Positions 31,090 to 39,409 of a stretch of 40,822 bases of DNA are shown in pieces. The position numbers were made by a program, and so were the translations under genes. The DNA comes from an uncultured Clostridia bacterium. GTDB lineage: Bacteria > Bacillota > Clostridia > Christensenellales > CAG-314. The stretch lies in NCBI GenBank assembly GCA_947586855.1, contig CANPXV010000012.1, positions 1-40,822 of the forward strand. Direction: 5' to 3'. The notes below the pieces were generated by a model. That model ran no database searches. It was not told where the DNA came from and was given only the letters and a program-made list of their open reading frames with translations. Position 1 is the stretch's first letter, and every line of letters begins with the position of its first letter.

Positions 31090-32622
31090 ATGCCCGCCAA
31101 CAAGGATTCGGCCACGCTACCCGTCACAATGCCCAACAGCGTCGAGGCAGAGCAGAGCATTTTGTGCTGCATACTGCGAGACGAGGCGTTTCAGGCGGAG
31201 ATGATCGCTCGGTTGCACGAGGACGACTTCTATCAGAACAATCACGCCACCATTTTTGCCGCCATGAAGGAGATCAACTCTGCAACGCACCGTCTGGGGG
31301 AGGAAAGCAAGGCCAACAGCGTCAACATTGCCTCCGTCATCGACCACCTGCGCCGCAACGGCAAGCTGGCAGAAGTGGGGGATATCGACTACATCACTCG
31401 GCTGAACGACTTTTTGCCCGGCACGGCCAACTATTCGGAGTATCTGGATATTGTCATCAGGGCGTCCAAAATGCGCAAATTGATACGCATTTGCAGCGAC
31501 GTCTCGCAAAAGGCCCGCAGCCTTGCCGATGCCGAAGAGGCCATCACTTATGCCGAGGAGGAAATTTTCAAGCTGTCGCAAAGCGGCTCCAACAGCGGCT
31601 TGGTGTCCCTTTCGGACGAAACGGGCAAGGCGTTGTGGCAGATAAACGAGCGCTTCAAAAACCCCGGCCAATTCAGGGGCATACAGACGGGCTTCCGCCG
31701 CTTCGACCGCCTCACCAACGGGTTGCACGGGGGCGAGCTCATCGTGTTGGCGGCACGTCCCGGCGTGGGCAAATCGGCCCTGGCCATGAACATTGTGGAA
31801 CATGTTGCCAAGCAGGGCAAAACGGTGGCCGTGTTCAGTCTGGAAATGTCCAACCAACAGCTCATCGAGCGTTTGCTTTCGAGTATGTCCACAGTCCCGC
31901 TGGAATATATTAAGAGCGGACAGCTGCCCGGCGGTGCAGCGGATATATCCAAGCTGCGTGTTGCGCAGGAGACAATCTGCTCCACAATGAACCTGTACGG
32001 CAACGACTACGCCAACATCCAGCCTGCGGAGATCACCTCGCAGTGCCGCCGCCTCAAAGCGCAAAAAGGGCTGGATCTGGTGGTGATAGACTACATACAG
32101 CTTATGTCGGGCACCGGCCGCAAGGACGGCAACCGTCAGCAGGAAGTGGCAGAGATTTCTCGTGCGCTCAAATTGTTGGCCAAGGACCTCAACATACCCG
32201 TCATCGCCCTCTCGCAGTTGAAGCGCGACGCCGAGATACGCAACATCAAGGGCAAGGACGGCGGCGGCAGCGAGCCGGTGCTTTCCGACCTGAGAGAGTC
32301 GGGTGCCATCGAGCAGGACGCCGACATAGTGCTGTTTATCCACAAGGACGCCGAGTCGGCCGATACGGGCAAATTCAGCCTTATCGTGGCCAAGCACCGC
32401 AACGGCGAAACGGGCAACTTGCCCATCTATTGGTTGGGCAAGATCGTGCGCTTTGTGGACGAGGACTACCTGACGCAGCACCATATCCGTCTGGCCACCG
32501 TGCAGCCGCAGCCAAGCGAGCAGGCAGATGAATCGGTGGTGCTTGATCCGGAGTTTGCCGAAGAGGAAGGCACGTTTATCGCCGACAACGCCGACATTGC
32601 GGAGGACGACCCGAAGGAATAA
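31090..32622 (+). CDS. dnaB: Replicative DNA helicase DnaB
   Basis: A 510-residue hexameric 5'-3' helicase of the replication fork. The N-terminal domain starts MPNSVEAEQSILCCILRD. The RecA-like ATPase has Walker A ARPGVGKSALAMN (Lys228), FSLEMSNQQLIERL, Walker B LDLVVIDYIQLM, and the late SQLKRDAEIR and DLRESGAIEQDADIVLFI motifs with VAKHRNGETG. A C-terminal acidic tail of about 45 residues goes beyond the usual end and may be a partner-binding or disordered extension. No intein. SD AAAGGAG. glnS follows 14 bases later, so the two are probably co-transcribed. Confidence 0.97.
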   Translation: MPANKDSATLPVTMPNSVEAEQSILCCILRDEAFQAEMIARLHEDDFYQNNHATIFAAMKEINSATHRLGEESKANSVNIASVIDHLRRNGKLAEVGDIDYITRLNDFLPGTANYSEYLDIVIRASKMRKLIRICSDVSQKARSLADAEEAITYAEEEIFKLSQSGSNSGLVSLSDETGKALWQINERFKNPGQFRGIQTGFRRFDRLTNGLHGGELIVLAARPGVGKSALAMNIVEHVAKQGKTVAVFSLEMSNQQLIERLLSSMSTVPLEYIKSGQLPGGAADISKLRVAQETICSTMNLYGNDYANIQPAEITSQCRRLKAQKGLDLVVIDYIQLMSGTGRKDGNRQQEVAEISRALKLLAKDLNIPVIALSQLKRDAEIRNIKGKDGGGSEPVLSDLRESGAIEQDADIVLFIHKDAESADTGKFSLIVAKHRNGETGNLPIYWLGKIVRFVDEDYLTQHHIRLATVQPQPSEQADESVVLDPEFAEEEGTFIADNADIAEDDPKE

Positions 32623-32636
32623 GAGGAAAAATTTTT

Positions 32637-34286
32637 ATGGCAGAATCCAAAAATTTTATTGAAGAAATCATAGACGCCGACCTGGCAGAGGGCAAGGTGA
32701 GCGAGGTTTGCACCCGTTTTCCGCCCGAACCAAACGGCTATCTGCACATAGGCCACGCCAAAAGTCTGTGCATAAACTTCGGCATGAAGGCCAAATACCA
32801 CGGCAAGTGCAATCTGCGCTTTGACGACACCAACCCCAGCAAGGAGGACACCGAATACGTGGAGTCCATCAAGTCGGATATCAAATGGCTGGGCTTCGAG
32901 TGGGACAAATTGCTGTTTGCCAGCGACTATTTCGACGTGATGTTCGATTGCGCCGTCAAGCTCATCAAAAAGGGCCTGGCGTATGTCAGCGACGAAACGG
33001 CCGAGGAGATACGCCTGCGCAGGGGCACATTGTACGAGGCGGGCGTCGAAAGCCCCAACCGCAACCGCTCTGTGGAGGAAAATTTGCAGCTGTTCTATCA
33101 GATGAGGGACGGCGTTTTCCCCGATGGCGCCAAGGTGCTGCGTGCCAAGATAGATATGGCCTCGCCCAACCTCAACATGAGGGACCCCGTCATATACAGG
33201 ATGCTGCATGCCACCCACCACAACACGGGCGACAAGTGGTGCATCTACCCCATGTACGACTTTGCCCACCCCATCGAGGACGCCCACGAAGGGATAACCC
33301 ACTCCATCTGCACTTTGGAGTTCGAGGATCACCGTCCGCTGTATGATTGGGTGGTGCGGCAGTGCGATTTTCCGCAGCCTTTGCCGCAGCAAATCGAGTT
33401 TGCCCGCCTCAACATCACCAACACCATCATGTCCAAGCGCTACCTCAAAAAGCTGGTGGACGAGGGCAAGGTTATGGGTTGGGACGACCCCCGCATGCCC
33501 ACCCTTTCCGGCATACGCCGCAGGGGCTATCCGCCCGAGGCGATAAGGGACTTTTGCGAGCGCATAGGCGTATCCAAGGCCAACAGCGAGGTGCAAAGCA
33601 GCTATCTGGAATCCTGCGTGAGAGAGTATCTCAACCTGCACGCCGACCGTGTCATGGCCGTGTTCGATCCCATCAAGGTGGTGCTGGCCAACTACGAGGG
33701 CAGCGAGGAGCTTTGCGTGGAAAATAACAGCATGGCCGAGGTGCAAACCTATCGCAAGGTGCCCTTTTCCAAGGAAATATACATCGACCGCAGCGACTTT
33801 GCATTGGTGCCCCCGCCCAAGTACTACCGCCTCAAACCGGACGGCTATGTGCGGCTTAAAGGTGCGTATATCATCCACTGCGACGACGTGCTGACGGATA
33901 GCGAAGGCAATGTCGCCGAGCTGCACTGTTCGGTAGTGCCCAATTCTCGTTCGGGCGACGACACAAGCGGCGTCAAGGTAAAGGGCGTCATACAGTGGGT
34001 GGACGCCGCAACGTGCGTGGACGCCACCGTGCGCAAACTGCAAAGCCTGCTGACGGACGTCAAGGACGGCGTGACGGACTTCAACGAGCGTTTCAACGCC
34101 GACAGCCTCAAAGTTGTCTCCGCCAAGGTAGAGCGCAGCCTGCTTTCCGCCCACGTCGAGGACAGGTTCCAATTTATGCGGGTGGGTTACTACGTGTTGG
34201 ACAAGGACAGCACCGAGGGCCGCTTGGTATTCAACGAGATCGTCGGTCTGCGAGACAGCTTCAACACCGCAAATAGTCAAAAGTAA
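32637..34286 (+). CDS. glnS: Glutaminyl-tRNA synthetase
   Basis: A 549-residue class Ib synthetase charging tRNA-Gln. HIGH lies at residues 37-40 within FPPEPNGYLHIGHAKSLCINFG, and MSKR at 265-268 matches the class motif. RFDDTNPSKEDTEYVESI and THSICTLEFEDHRPLYDWV identify GlnRS rather than GltX. The C-terminal anticodon-binding beta barrels are present. Many Firmicutes lack GlnRS and make Gln-tRNA through GatCAB, so its presence is notable, though several clostridial groups carry it. The ATG follows AAGAGG. It is downstream of dnaB with no promoter between. Confidence 0.96.
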   Translation: MAESKNFIEEIIDADLAEGKVSEVCTRFPPEPNGYLHIGHAKSLCINFGMKAKYHGKCNLRFDDTNPSKEDTEYVESIKSDIKWLGFEWDKLLFASDYFDVMFDCAVKLIKKGLAYVSDETAEEIRLRRGTLYEAGVESPNRNRSVEENLQLFYQMRDGVFPDGAKVLRAKIDMASPNLNMRDPVIYRMLHATHHNTGDKWCIYPMYDFAHPIEDAHEGITHSICTLEFEDHRPLYDWVVRQCDFPQPLPQQIEFARLNITNTIMSKRYLKKLVDEGKVMGWDDPRMPTLSGIRRRGYPPEAIRDFCERIGVSKANSEVQSSYLESCVREYLNLHADRVMAVFDPIKVVLANYEGSEELCVENNSMAEVQTYRKVPFSKEIYIDRSDFALVPPPKYYRLKPDGYVRLKGAYIIHCDDVLTDSEGNVAELHCSVVPNSRSGDDTSGVKVKGVIQWVDAATCVDATVRKLQSLLTDVKDGVTDFNERFNADSLKVVSAKVERSLLSAHVEDRFQFMRVGYYVLDKDSTEGRLVFNEIVGLRDSFNTANSQK

Positions 34287-34309
34287 TTTCAAGTAAATTT
34301 CTTTTAATC

Positions 34310-34338
34310 TTGACATTTGCGGCAAAATGGTATATAGT
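34310..34338 (+). promoter_or_regulatory. Promoter of the zinc-ribbon operon
   Basis: TTGACA at 34310-34315 and TATAGT at 34333-34338, spacer 17 bp. Confidence 0.82.
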
Positions 34339-34370
34339 AAATTAAAGTAGCACACAAGGGTTGACAAATT

Positions 34371-35192
34371 ATGAAAGTATGCAAAAACTGCGGTGAAATC
34401 AATGTAAACGATTCGTTGTACTGCGTCAACTGCGGTCAATCCAACTTTACCACCCGGCAGGAGACGGTTTGTCCCAACTGCGGCGCCATCAACGACAAGT
34501 CTTTCGAGCACTGCACCAACTGCGGCGCTCCGCTGTCCGAGCAGCTCGCCGAGGAGGGCTACACCCCCGTGCCTGTCAATCTCAAAGCGGAGCTTGACGG
34601 CGGCTATGCCGTGGGGGCGATGTCCATTCCCTCCGAGATGGCTCGCTGTCCCCATTGCGGTGCGTTGGTGCCCATCACGGCCATCTTCTGCCACAAGTGC
34701 GGCGTCAGCGTTGCCAATTTGCACAGTCACAGGGTGGTGGAGCGCAAGGTTTGTCCTCACTGCGGACGGCTGAACAAGTTGGAGGCGGATCTGTGCACCT
34801 ACTGCTTCGGCTCGCTGCAAAACGCCAAGACCGAGCAGCTGCAAGTCACGCACGAAAGCCACAATCTGGGGGATCTGACCGTGAGGCAGGCCTATCTGGA
34901 CGGTATCAACGGCAAAAACGTCATTTGCCCCAACTGCGGCACGCTCAACCCCGACGGAGAGCCTTTCTGCGTCAACTGCGGCTTGAAGTTGGAGATAGAA
35001 GAGGTCAAAAAATATTGTCCTCAGTGCGGTGCGGAAAACCCTGCCGACAGCGCTTTCTGCGCCAAATGTCGTTACTCATTTGAGGGCGAAGAGCCCAACC
35101 GTATAGAAAAATGGACTTGCGACAAGTGCAACCACGTCAACGAAAAAGACGATACGTTTTGCTCCTACTGTGGGCAAAAAAGAAAAATATAG
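34371..35192 (+). CDS. Protein of seven tandem zinc ribbons
   Basis: A 273-residue soluble protein with seven CxxC...CxxC zinc-ribbon units: CKNC/CVNC, CPNC/CTNC, CPHC/CHKC, CPHC/CTYC, CPNC/CVNC, CPQC/CAKC and CDKC/CSYC. The spacing inside each is about 12-14 residues. A linker of about 45 residues separates units 2 and 3, and another separates 4 and 5. No signal peptide, membrane helix or catalytic domain is visible. The first residues already form ribbon 1, which supports the ATG at 34371. Such 'double zinc ribbon' proteins are often adaptor modules; binding partners are unknown. The next gene, 9 bases on, joins three similar ribbons to a membrane domain, so the two probably work together. 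Confidence 0.8.
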   Translation: MKVCKNCGEINVNDSLYCVNCGQSNFTTRQETVCPNCGAINDKSFEHCTNCGAPLSEQLAEEGYTPVPVNLKAELDGGYAVGAMSIPSEMARCPHCGALVPITAIFCHKCGVSVANLHSHRVVERKVCPHCGRLNKLEADLCTYCFGSLQNAKTEQLQVTHESHNLGDLTVRQAYLDGINGKNVICPNCGTLNPDGEPFCVNCGLKLEIEEVKKYCPQCGAENPADSAFCAKCRYSFEGEEPNRIEKWTCDKCNHVNEKDDTFCSYCGQKRKI

Positions 35193-35201
35193 GAGGTGCC
35201 T

Positions 35202-36119
35202 ATGGGCGCTAACAGCTACAACATTTGCCCGCGCTGCGGCAACAGCAACTCTCTGAGTGCAAAATATTGCTCCCGTTGCGGAGGGCAATTGAAGGTTCCC
35301 GAGGAACCTGTGGTATGCCACAAATGTCACACACACAACAGCCCCATTGCCAACTTCTGCCGCAACTGCGGCGCCGAGTTGAAGGTGGGTCTGGAAACGA
35401 AGATCTGCCCCAGGTGCGGCAAGGAAGTGGACGCTCACGACAACGTTTGTGCGTGCGGCTACTCCTTTGTCACCTTCCAGCAGACGGCTCCCAAGCCGGT
35501 ACCCCTCCCAAGGGACGTTGCCGCCTCCTCCGCCAAGAGCGGCGACAAGGTGCGCAACACCAAGGGCGGCAGAGGCTGGGCCGTGGTGTTGCTGGTGGTG
35601 GTGCTGCTGTTTGCCTACTACCTGATGGTGCCTGCAACGGTCAGCAAGCTGCGTCCCGCTGCGCTCAACAACCTTGACGGTGGTCTGGAAGCTAAGGCGG
35701 GCGTGCAGCAGTACGGCGCAGATATCATCATCAACCTAATCAACGAGGCCAAAGCGGGCAACTTTGTGCAGGTGGGCGTGCCCAACATCATTTTGGGCGT
35801 GCTGGTGGCGATAACCGCCCTCACAATGGTGGTTTCGCTGGTGATATATATCGTCAGGCTGTGCGTGGGCAAGCGTCCCAAACGAGGCAACGGCTACTAC
35901 TTTGTGATGTTTGTGTTCTCGCTGATTGTGTGCGGTTTGTTTTTGCTGTTTAACCACTTCCAATTCAACATCGCATTCATCCAGAAGATAGGCAATCAAT
36001 TTCTGCTGCCCGAGGGTTACACGTTGGGCTACGCTATCTGGGGTATCCCTGCGTACTATCTGCTCAGCTTCCTGTTTGGTCTGGGCTTCCGTGCCAAGGT
36101 GCTCAAAGAACACAAATAA
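35202..36119 (+). CDS. Zinc-ribbon, four-TM membrane protein
   Basis: A 305-residue protein. Three N-terminal zinc ribbons (CPRC/CSRC, CHKC/CRNC, CPRC/CAC) face the cytoplasm. A basic linker follows, then four membrane helices: VVLLVVVLLFAYYLMVPATV, LGVLVAITALTMVVSLVIYIV, FVMFVFSLIVCGLFLLF and IWGIPAYYLLSFLFGLGF. A loop of about 55 residues between the first two helices is probably outside. ATG 35202 is favoured by AGGAGG at 35191-35196; a GTG at 35196 overlaps that site. Not recognised as a named transporter. It follows the seven-ribbon gene by 9 bases. Confidence 0.78.
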   Translation: MGANSYNICPRCGNSNSLSAKYCSRCGGQLKVPEEPVVCHKCHTHNSPIANFCRNCGAELKVGLETKICPRCGKEVDAHDNVCACGYSFVTFQQTAPKPVPLPRDVAASSAKSGDKVRNTKGGRGWAVVLLVVVLLFAYYLMVPATVSKLRPAALNNLDGGLEAKAGVQQYGADIIINLINEAKAGNFVQVGVPNIILGVLVAITALTMVVSLVIYIVRLCVGKRPKRGNGYYFVMFVFSLIVCGLFLLFNHFQFNIAFIQKIGNQFLLPEGYTLGYAIWGIPAYYLLSFLFGLGFRAKVLKEHK

Positions 36120-36152
36120 GCGCCGTTTTGACAGCATAATCGAAGAAAAATG

Positions 36153-36207
36153 CAAAATTTGAGCATCGGCAAGCGTTGTTCGCCTCTGCCGCACAGCTCA
36201 AATTTTG
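36153..36207 (+). terminator. Long hairpin after the zinc-ribbon operon
   Basis: CAAAATTTGAGC (36153-36164) and GCTCAAATTTTG (36196-36207) are perfect 12-base inverted repeats with an inner CGGCA/TGCCG stem. TTTGTATA follows. Probably a terminator, though the T run is short. Confidence 0.6.
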
Positions 36208-36272
36208 TTTGTATAGCACTGTTTGCGTCCGTCGGGCGCATTGCATATGGCAGAAATATTTTTCAACTTGCC

Positions 36273-36287
36273 CCGCCGTCGAGGCGG
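36273..36287. repeat. GC-rich mini-hairpin, dispersed repeat family
   Basis: CCGCC-GTCGA-GGCGG: same form as the hairpins at 22436-22467 and 14721-14817. The neighbouring CAACTTGCCCC (36264-36274) is the reverse complement of GGGGCAAGTTG at 14808-14818. Confidence 0.7.
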
Positions 36288-36324
36288 CGTTTGGCAGGAT
36301 AAATAGTTACAGAGGTATTGACAA

Positions 36325-38112
36325 ATGAACATCACATCGAAACTTTTGAGAGAAAAATTTCTCGGTTTCTTTTGCGAAAGGGGCCATGCGGTCATTCAAT
36401 CCGCAAGCCTCATTCCGGAAAACGATCCCAGCGTGTTGTTTACCACGGCAGGCATGCACCCGCTCATCCCCTATCTGTTGGGGCAGCGTCACCCCGCAGG
36501 CAGACGTCTGACCGACGTGCAAAAGTGCGTGCGCACGGGGGATATCGAGGAAGTGGGCGACGACAGCCACCTCACCTTCTTCGAAATGCTGGGCAATTGG
36601 TCGTTGGGCGACTACTTCAATCACGAGTCCATTGCGTGGAGCTACGAGTTTCTGACCAGCCCCAAGTATCTCGGCCTCGACCCCAACCGCCTGTCCGTCA
36701 CGGTGTTTGCAGGCGACGATGACGCCCCGAGAGACGACGACTCTGCCAAGGTGTGGGAGAGTTGCGGCATACCCAAGCAGCGTATCTACTACCTCCCCAA
36801 GAAAAACAATTGGTGGATAGCGGGCACCACAGGCCCCTGCGGCCCCGATACGGAAATCTTTTGGGATACGGGCAAACCGGCCTGCTCGGACCACTGCGAC
36901 CCCGGCTGCGACTGCGGCAAGTATCTGGAAATCTGGAACAACGTGTTTATGCAATACAACCGTCAGGCGGACGGCACCTATCTGCCCCTCCAACAGAAAA
37001 ACGTGGATACGGGCATGGGCTTGGAGCGCACCGTTTGCGTGCTGAACGGCATGAAGTCCGTCTACGACATCGACCTGTTTCAGGGGGCGCTGGCCAAGAT
37101 ACAGCAGCTTAGCGGCAAAAAGTACAACTCCGACGACAAAATCACCCGTGCAATGCGCATCATTGCCGACCACGTCCGCACGGCTACATTTTTGCTGGGC
37201 GACCCTGTGGGCGTCACGCCAAGCAACGTTGATCAGGGCTACGTGCTGAGGCGGCTGATACGCAGGGCAGTGCGCATGGCCAACACCCTCGATATGCCCA
37301 AGGGCAGCATTGCGCAGTTGGCGGCGGTGTACATCGAGGTTTACGGCGACGTGTATCCCGAGCTGCAACAAAACGCCGAAAAAATCGCAGACGAGCTCAA
37401 CAAGGAAGAGGAACGCTTCTCCAAGACGCTTGTCGCCGGCGAAAAGGAATTTTTCAAGGTGATTGCGCACATCCCGGGCAAGGTAGTGCCCGGCGGCACC
37501 GCCTTCAAGCTGTACGACACCTTCGGCTTCCCTGTGGAAATGACGGTGGAGCTGGCCGCCGAAAACGGCTACACGGTGGACGTGGAGGGTTTCAAGCAGA
37601 AGTTTGCCGAGCATCAGGCCAAGTCGCATGCAGGCAGCGAGCAACGCTTCAAGGGCGGCATGGCCGAGGGCGGCGGTATCGAAACCACTCATCTGCACAC
37701 GGCCACCCACCTGTTGCAGGCGGCGCTCAGGCGGGTGCTGGGCGACGAAGTAAAGCAAAAGGGCAGCAACATCACGCCCGAACGGCTGCGCTTCGATTTC
37801 AGCTTCTCCCGCCCCATGACCCCGGACGAAATTGCCGAAACGCAACGCCTTGTCAACGAGGCAATCGAGCGCAAATTGCCCATCATCTGCGAGGAAATGC
37901 CCATCGAGGACGCCCGCAAGACGGGTGCAATCGGCCTGTTTGGCGACCGCTATGGCGAGGTTGTCAAGGTGTACACCATGGGCGATTTCAGCAAGGAAAT
38001 CTGCGGCGGCCCCCATGCGCAAAACACGGGCGAGCTGGGCCACTTCGTCATCACCAAGGAGCAGTCCTCCTCCGCAGGAGTGCGTCGTATCAAGGCCGAA
38101 CTGCACAAGTAG
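36325..38112 (+). CDS. alaS: Alanyl-tRNA synthetase, short form without C-Ala domain
   Basis: A 595-residue class II synthetase. The catalytic core is intact (LFTTAGMHPLIPYLLG, HLTFFEMLGNWSLGDYF, NNVFMQYNR, NVDTGMGLERT). The editing domain has its zinc ligands H458xxxH462 (HTATH) and C560xxxH564 (CGGPH). The protein then ends within about 30 residues, so the coiled segment and C-Ala (DHHA1) domain of the standard ~870-residue enzyme are absent. The stop is clean, and the short 3' gap shows no remnant in any frame, so this looks like a natural short form rather than a recent break. Such short AlaRS occur in some clostridia. ATG follows AGAGGT. No T-box is visible upstream. tRNA-Ala lies 2.6 kb away. 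Confidence 0.93.
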   Translation: MNITSKLLREKFLGFFCERGHAVIQSASLIPENDPSVLFTTAGMHPLIPYLLGQRHPAGRRLTDVQKCVRTGDIEEVGDDSHLTFFEMLGNWSLGDYFNHESIAWSYEFLTSPKYLGLDPNRLSVTVFAGDDDAPRDDDSAKVWESCGIPKQRIYYLPKKNNWWIAGTTGPCGPDTEIFWDTGKPACSDHCDPGCDCGKYLEIWNNVFMQYNRQADGTYLPLQQKNVDTGMGLERTVCVLNGMKSVYDIDLFQGALAKIQQLSGKKYNSDDKITRAMRIIADHVRTATFLLGDPVGVTPSNVDQGYVLRRLIRRAVRMANTLDMPKGSIAQLAAVYIEVYGDVYPELQQNAEKIADELNKEEERFSKTLVAGEKEFFKVIAHIPGKVVPGGTAFKLYDTFGFPVEMTVELAAENGYTVDVEGFKQKFAEHQAKSHAGSEQRFKGGMAEGGGIETTHLHTATHLLQAALRRVLGDEVKQKGSNITPERLRFDFSFSRPMTPDEIAETQRLVNEAIERKLPIICEEMPIEDARKTGAIGLFGDRYGEVVKVYTMGDFSKEICGGPHAQNTGELGHFVITKEQSSSAGVRRIKAELHK

Positions 38113-38286
38113 TGGCGTGCCCCGTTGGCGCAGATTTGCAAAAAAATTTACACAATTTTTGCGCAATTTTTGTCCCCAAAAAAGTAGTGCTGCAAGTGCG
38201 AGATTTAGTTAAAAACAGCATATGGGGTGCGAAATCTATCATAATGGTGCATTTTTCGCCGCCCCGGCGCACAAAGTATAAAACAA

Positions 38287-38321
38287 CTCCCGATCGCAAT
38301 TGCAATCGGGAGATATTTTTT
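38287..38321. terminator. Terminator between alaS and the convergent SHOCT gene
   Basis: CTCCCGAT (38287-38294) pairs with ATCGGGAG (38305-38312), with GCAATTGC inside, and a TATTTTTT tract follows on the plus strand. The rest of 38113-38426 is AT-rich with no gene; GGGG...GCGAAA and TTTCGC...CCCC around 38224-38268 could form a second stem. Confidence 0.78.
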
Positions 38322-38426
38322 GCGGTATATTTTATATATATTTAGTGAAATTTTCTATTTATTATTGGAAAATTTTTTGCGAGATTTTTTCGCAACATAT
38401 TTTTGCACTTTTGTCTTGTTTGCGGG

Positions 38427-39323
38427 CTATTTCAGATAGCTTTCCAGCAGGCGGACGTATTCTTCCTCGCTGATTGCGCCCATCTCTCGCAGCATACGCA
38501 GCTTTTTGAGCTTGCTGCTGCCGTTGGACTCGGCGTTGGGCTTGCCGTAGACCTGCTCGACCGTCTGACGGACGGACACCTCCTGCGGAATGTACTGTTC
38601 GGCAGGGGACGTCGGCGCAGTTTCTTGTGCAGGTGCGGGTTGAGGCTGAGCTTGGGGCGCCTGCTCTTCGACGGGCCTATTTTCGGGTTCGTTTACGGGC
38701 TCGACGACGGGTTCTTCAACAACCTCGCTTACAGATTCGTCGATAGGCTCGTTTACGGGTTTCTCAACGTGTTCTTCAATGTGCTCTTCAACGGGTTCGG
38801 TTTGCGTTTGCTCCTCCGTCAGTTGCTCTGAGAGTTGTTCGTCCGTCAGCGGACGGCGTTTTATGGCGAGAGATATGACGATCAGCAGCGTCAGCAGAAC
38901 AAACAGGCCCAGCATGGCCAGCCGCACAATCAACGAAAGTTTTTCGTCGCCCATTGCAAAGGCATCTGCGGCAACCACAACGGCGGCCGTCATAACAAGC
39001 AGGCCCAACAGCACAAACACGCTGCCTGCGATGTGCACGCCCTCCACTTTTGTTTTGCGAGCCAGCAGCAAAATCACGCCCAGCAGCATAAACGCAGCGG
39101 GTATGCCCAGCATCACAAGCAGCACGATGGTAGTGGACAGCTTGATTTCCGCAGCGATATTTTCCAACCCCATCTGCACTGTTGCAACCACATCCACCAA
39201 TTTTGCGGGCGGATTGTCCAGCTTTTGCACAACGGTCATTGTCAGCGCAAACAGTGCCAACAGCACAATAACTATCAACGTCAGCACCCCGACGGTAACT
39301 TGCAATCCTCTGCGAGCCTTCAT
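38427..39323 (-). CDS. Four-TM protein with acidic Pro-rich linker and C-terminal SHOCT domain
   Basis: A 298-residue membrane protein. Four helices occupy the first 160 residues (LTLIVIVLLALFALTMTVV, TTIVLLVMLGIPAAFMLLGV, FVLLGLLVMTAAVVVAADAF, RLAMLGLFVLLTLLIVISLAI). A disordered linker of about 95 residues is rich in Glu, Pro and Val with loose EEPVxEPVNEP repeats. The last 30 residues are a SHOCT domain (KLKKLRMLREMGAISEEEYVRLLESYL), a short helical oligomerisation module common at protein ends. ATG 39323 is seven bases after GGAG; a TTG at 39329 sits too close to it. Function unknown. It has its own promoter. Confidence 0.78.
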   Translation of the reverse strand: MKARRGLQVTVGVLTLIVIVLLALFALTMTVVQKLDNPPAKLVDVVATVQMGLENIAAEIKLSTTIVLLVMLGIPAAFMLLGVILLLARKTKVEGVHIAGSVFVLLGLLVMTAAVVVAADAFAMGDEKLSLIVRLAMLGLFVLLTLLIVISLAIKRRPLTDEQLSEQLTEEQTQTEPVEEHIEEHVEKPVNEPIDESVSEVVEEPVVEPVNEPENRPVEEQAPQAQPQPAPAQETAPTSPAEQYIPQEVSVRQTVEQVYGKPNAESNGSSKLKKLRMLREMGAISEEEYVRLLESYLK

Positions 39324-39361
39324 ATCCAATCTCCTTTTACCGATTTGTTAAGTTATTTTAT

Positions 39362-39390
39362 ATTATACAACAATGCTCGCAATTTTGCAA
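39362..39390 (-). promoter_or_regulatory. Promoter of the SHOCT gene
   Basis: On the minus strand TTGCAA (39390-39385) and TATAAT (39367-39362), spacer 17 bp. It lies 20 bases beyond the stop of the upstream MBG-domain gene. Confidence 0.82.
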
Positions 39391-39409
39391 TACTAAATAG
39401 CACTTGTTT

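Noticed and set aside
32466-34862. 798-codon minus-strand open frame opposite glnS
   Set aside because: Covers glnS and part of the zinc-ribbon gene in antisense; no start signal or family motif.
36120-36324. T-box leader for alaS
   Set aside because: The 12-bp inverted repeat at 36153-36207 looks like the terminator of the upstream operon. No stem I elements, alanine specifier in context, or TGG bulge were found.
36307-38166. 619-codon minus-strand open frame opposite alaS
   Set aside because: Antisense shadow of a well-identified synthetase.
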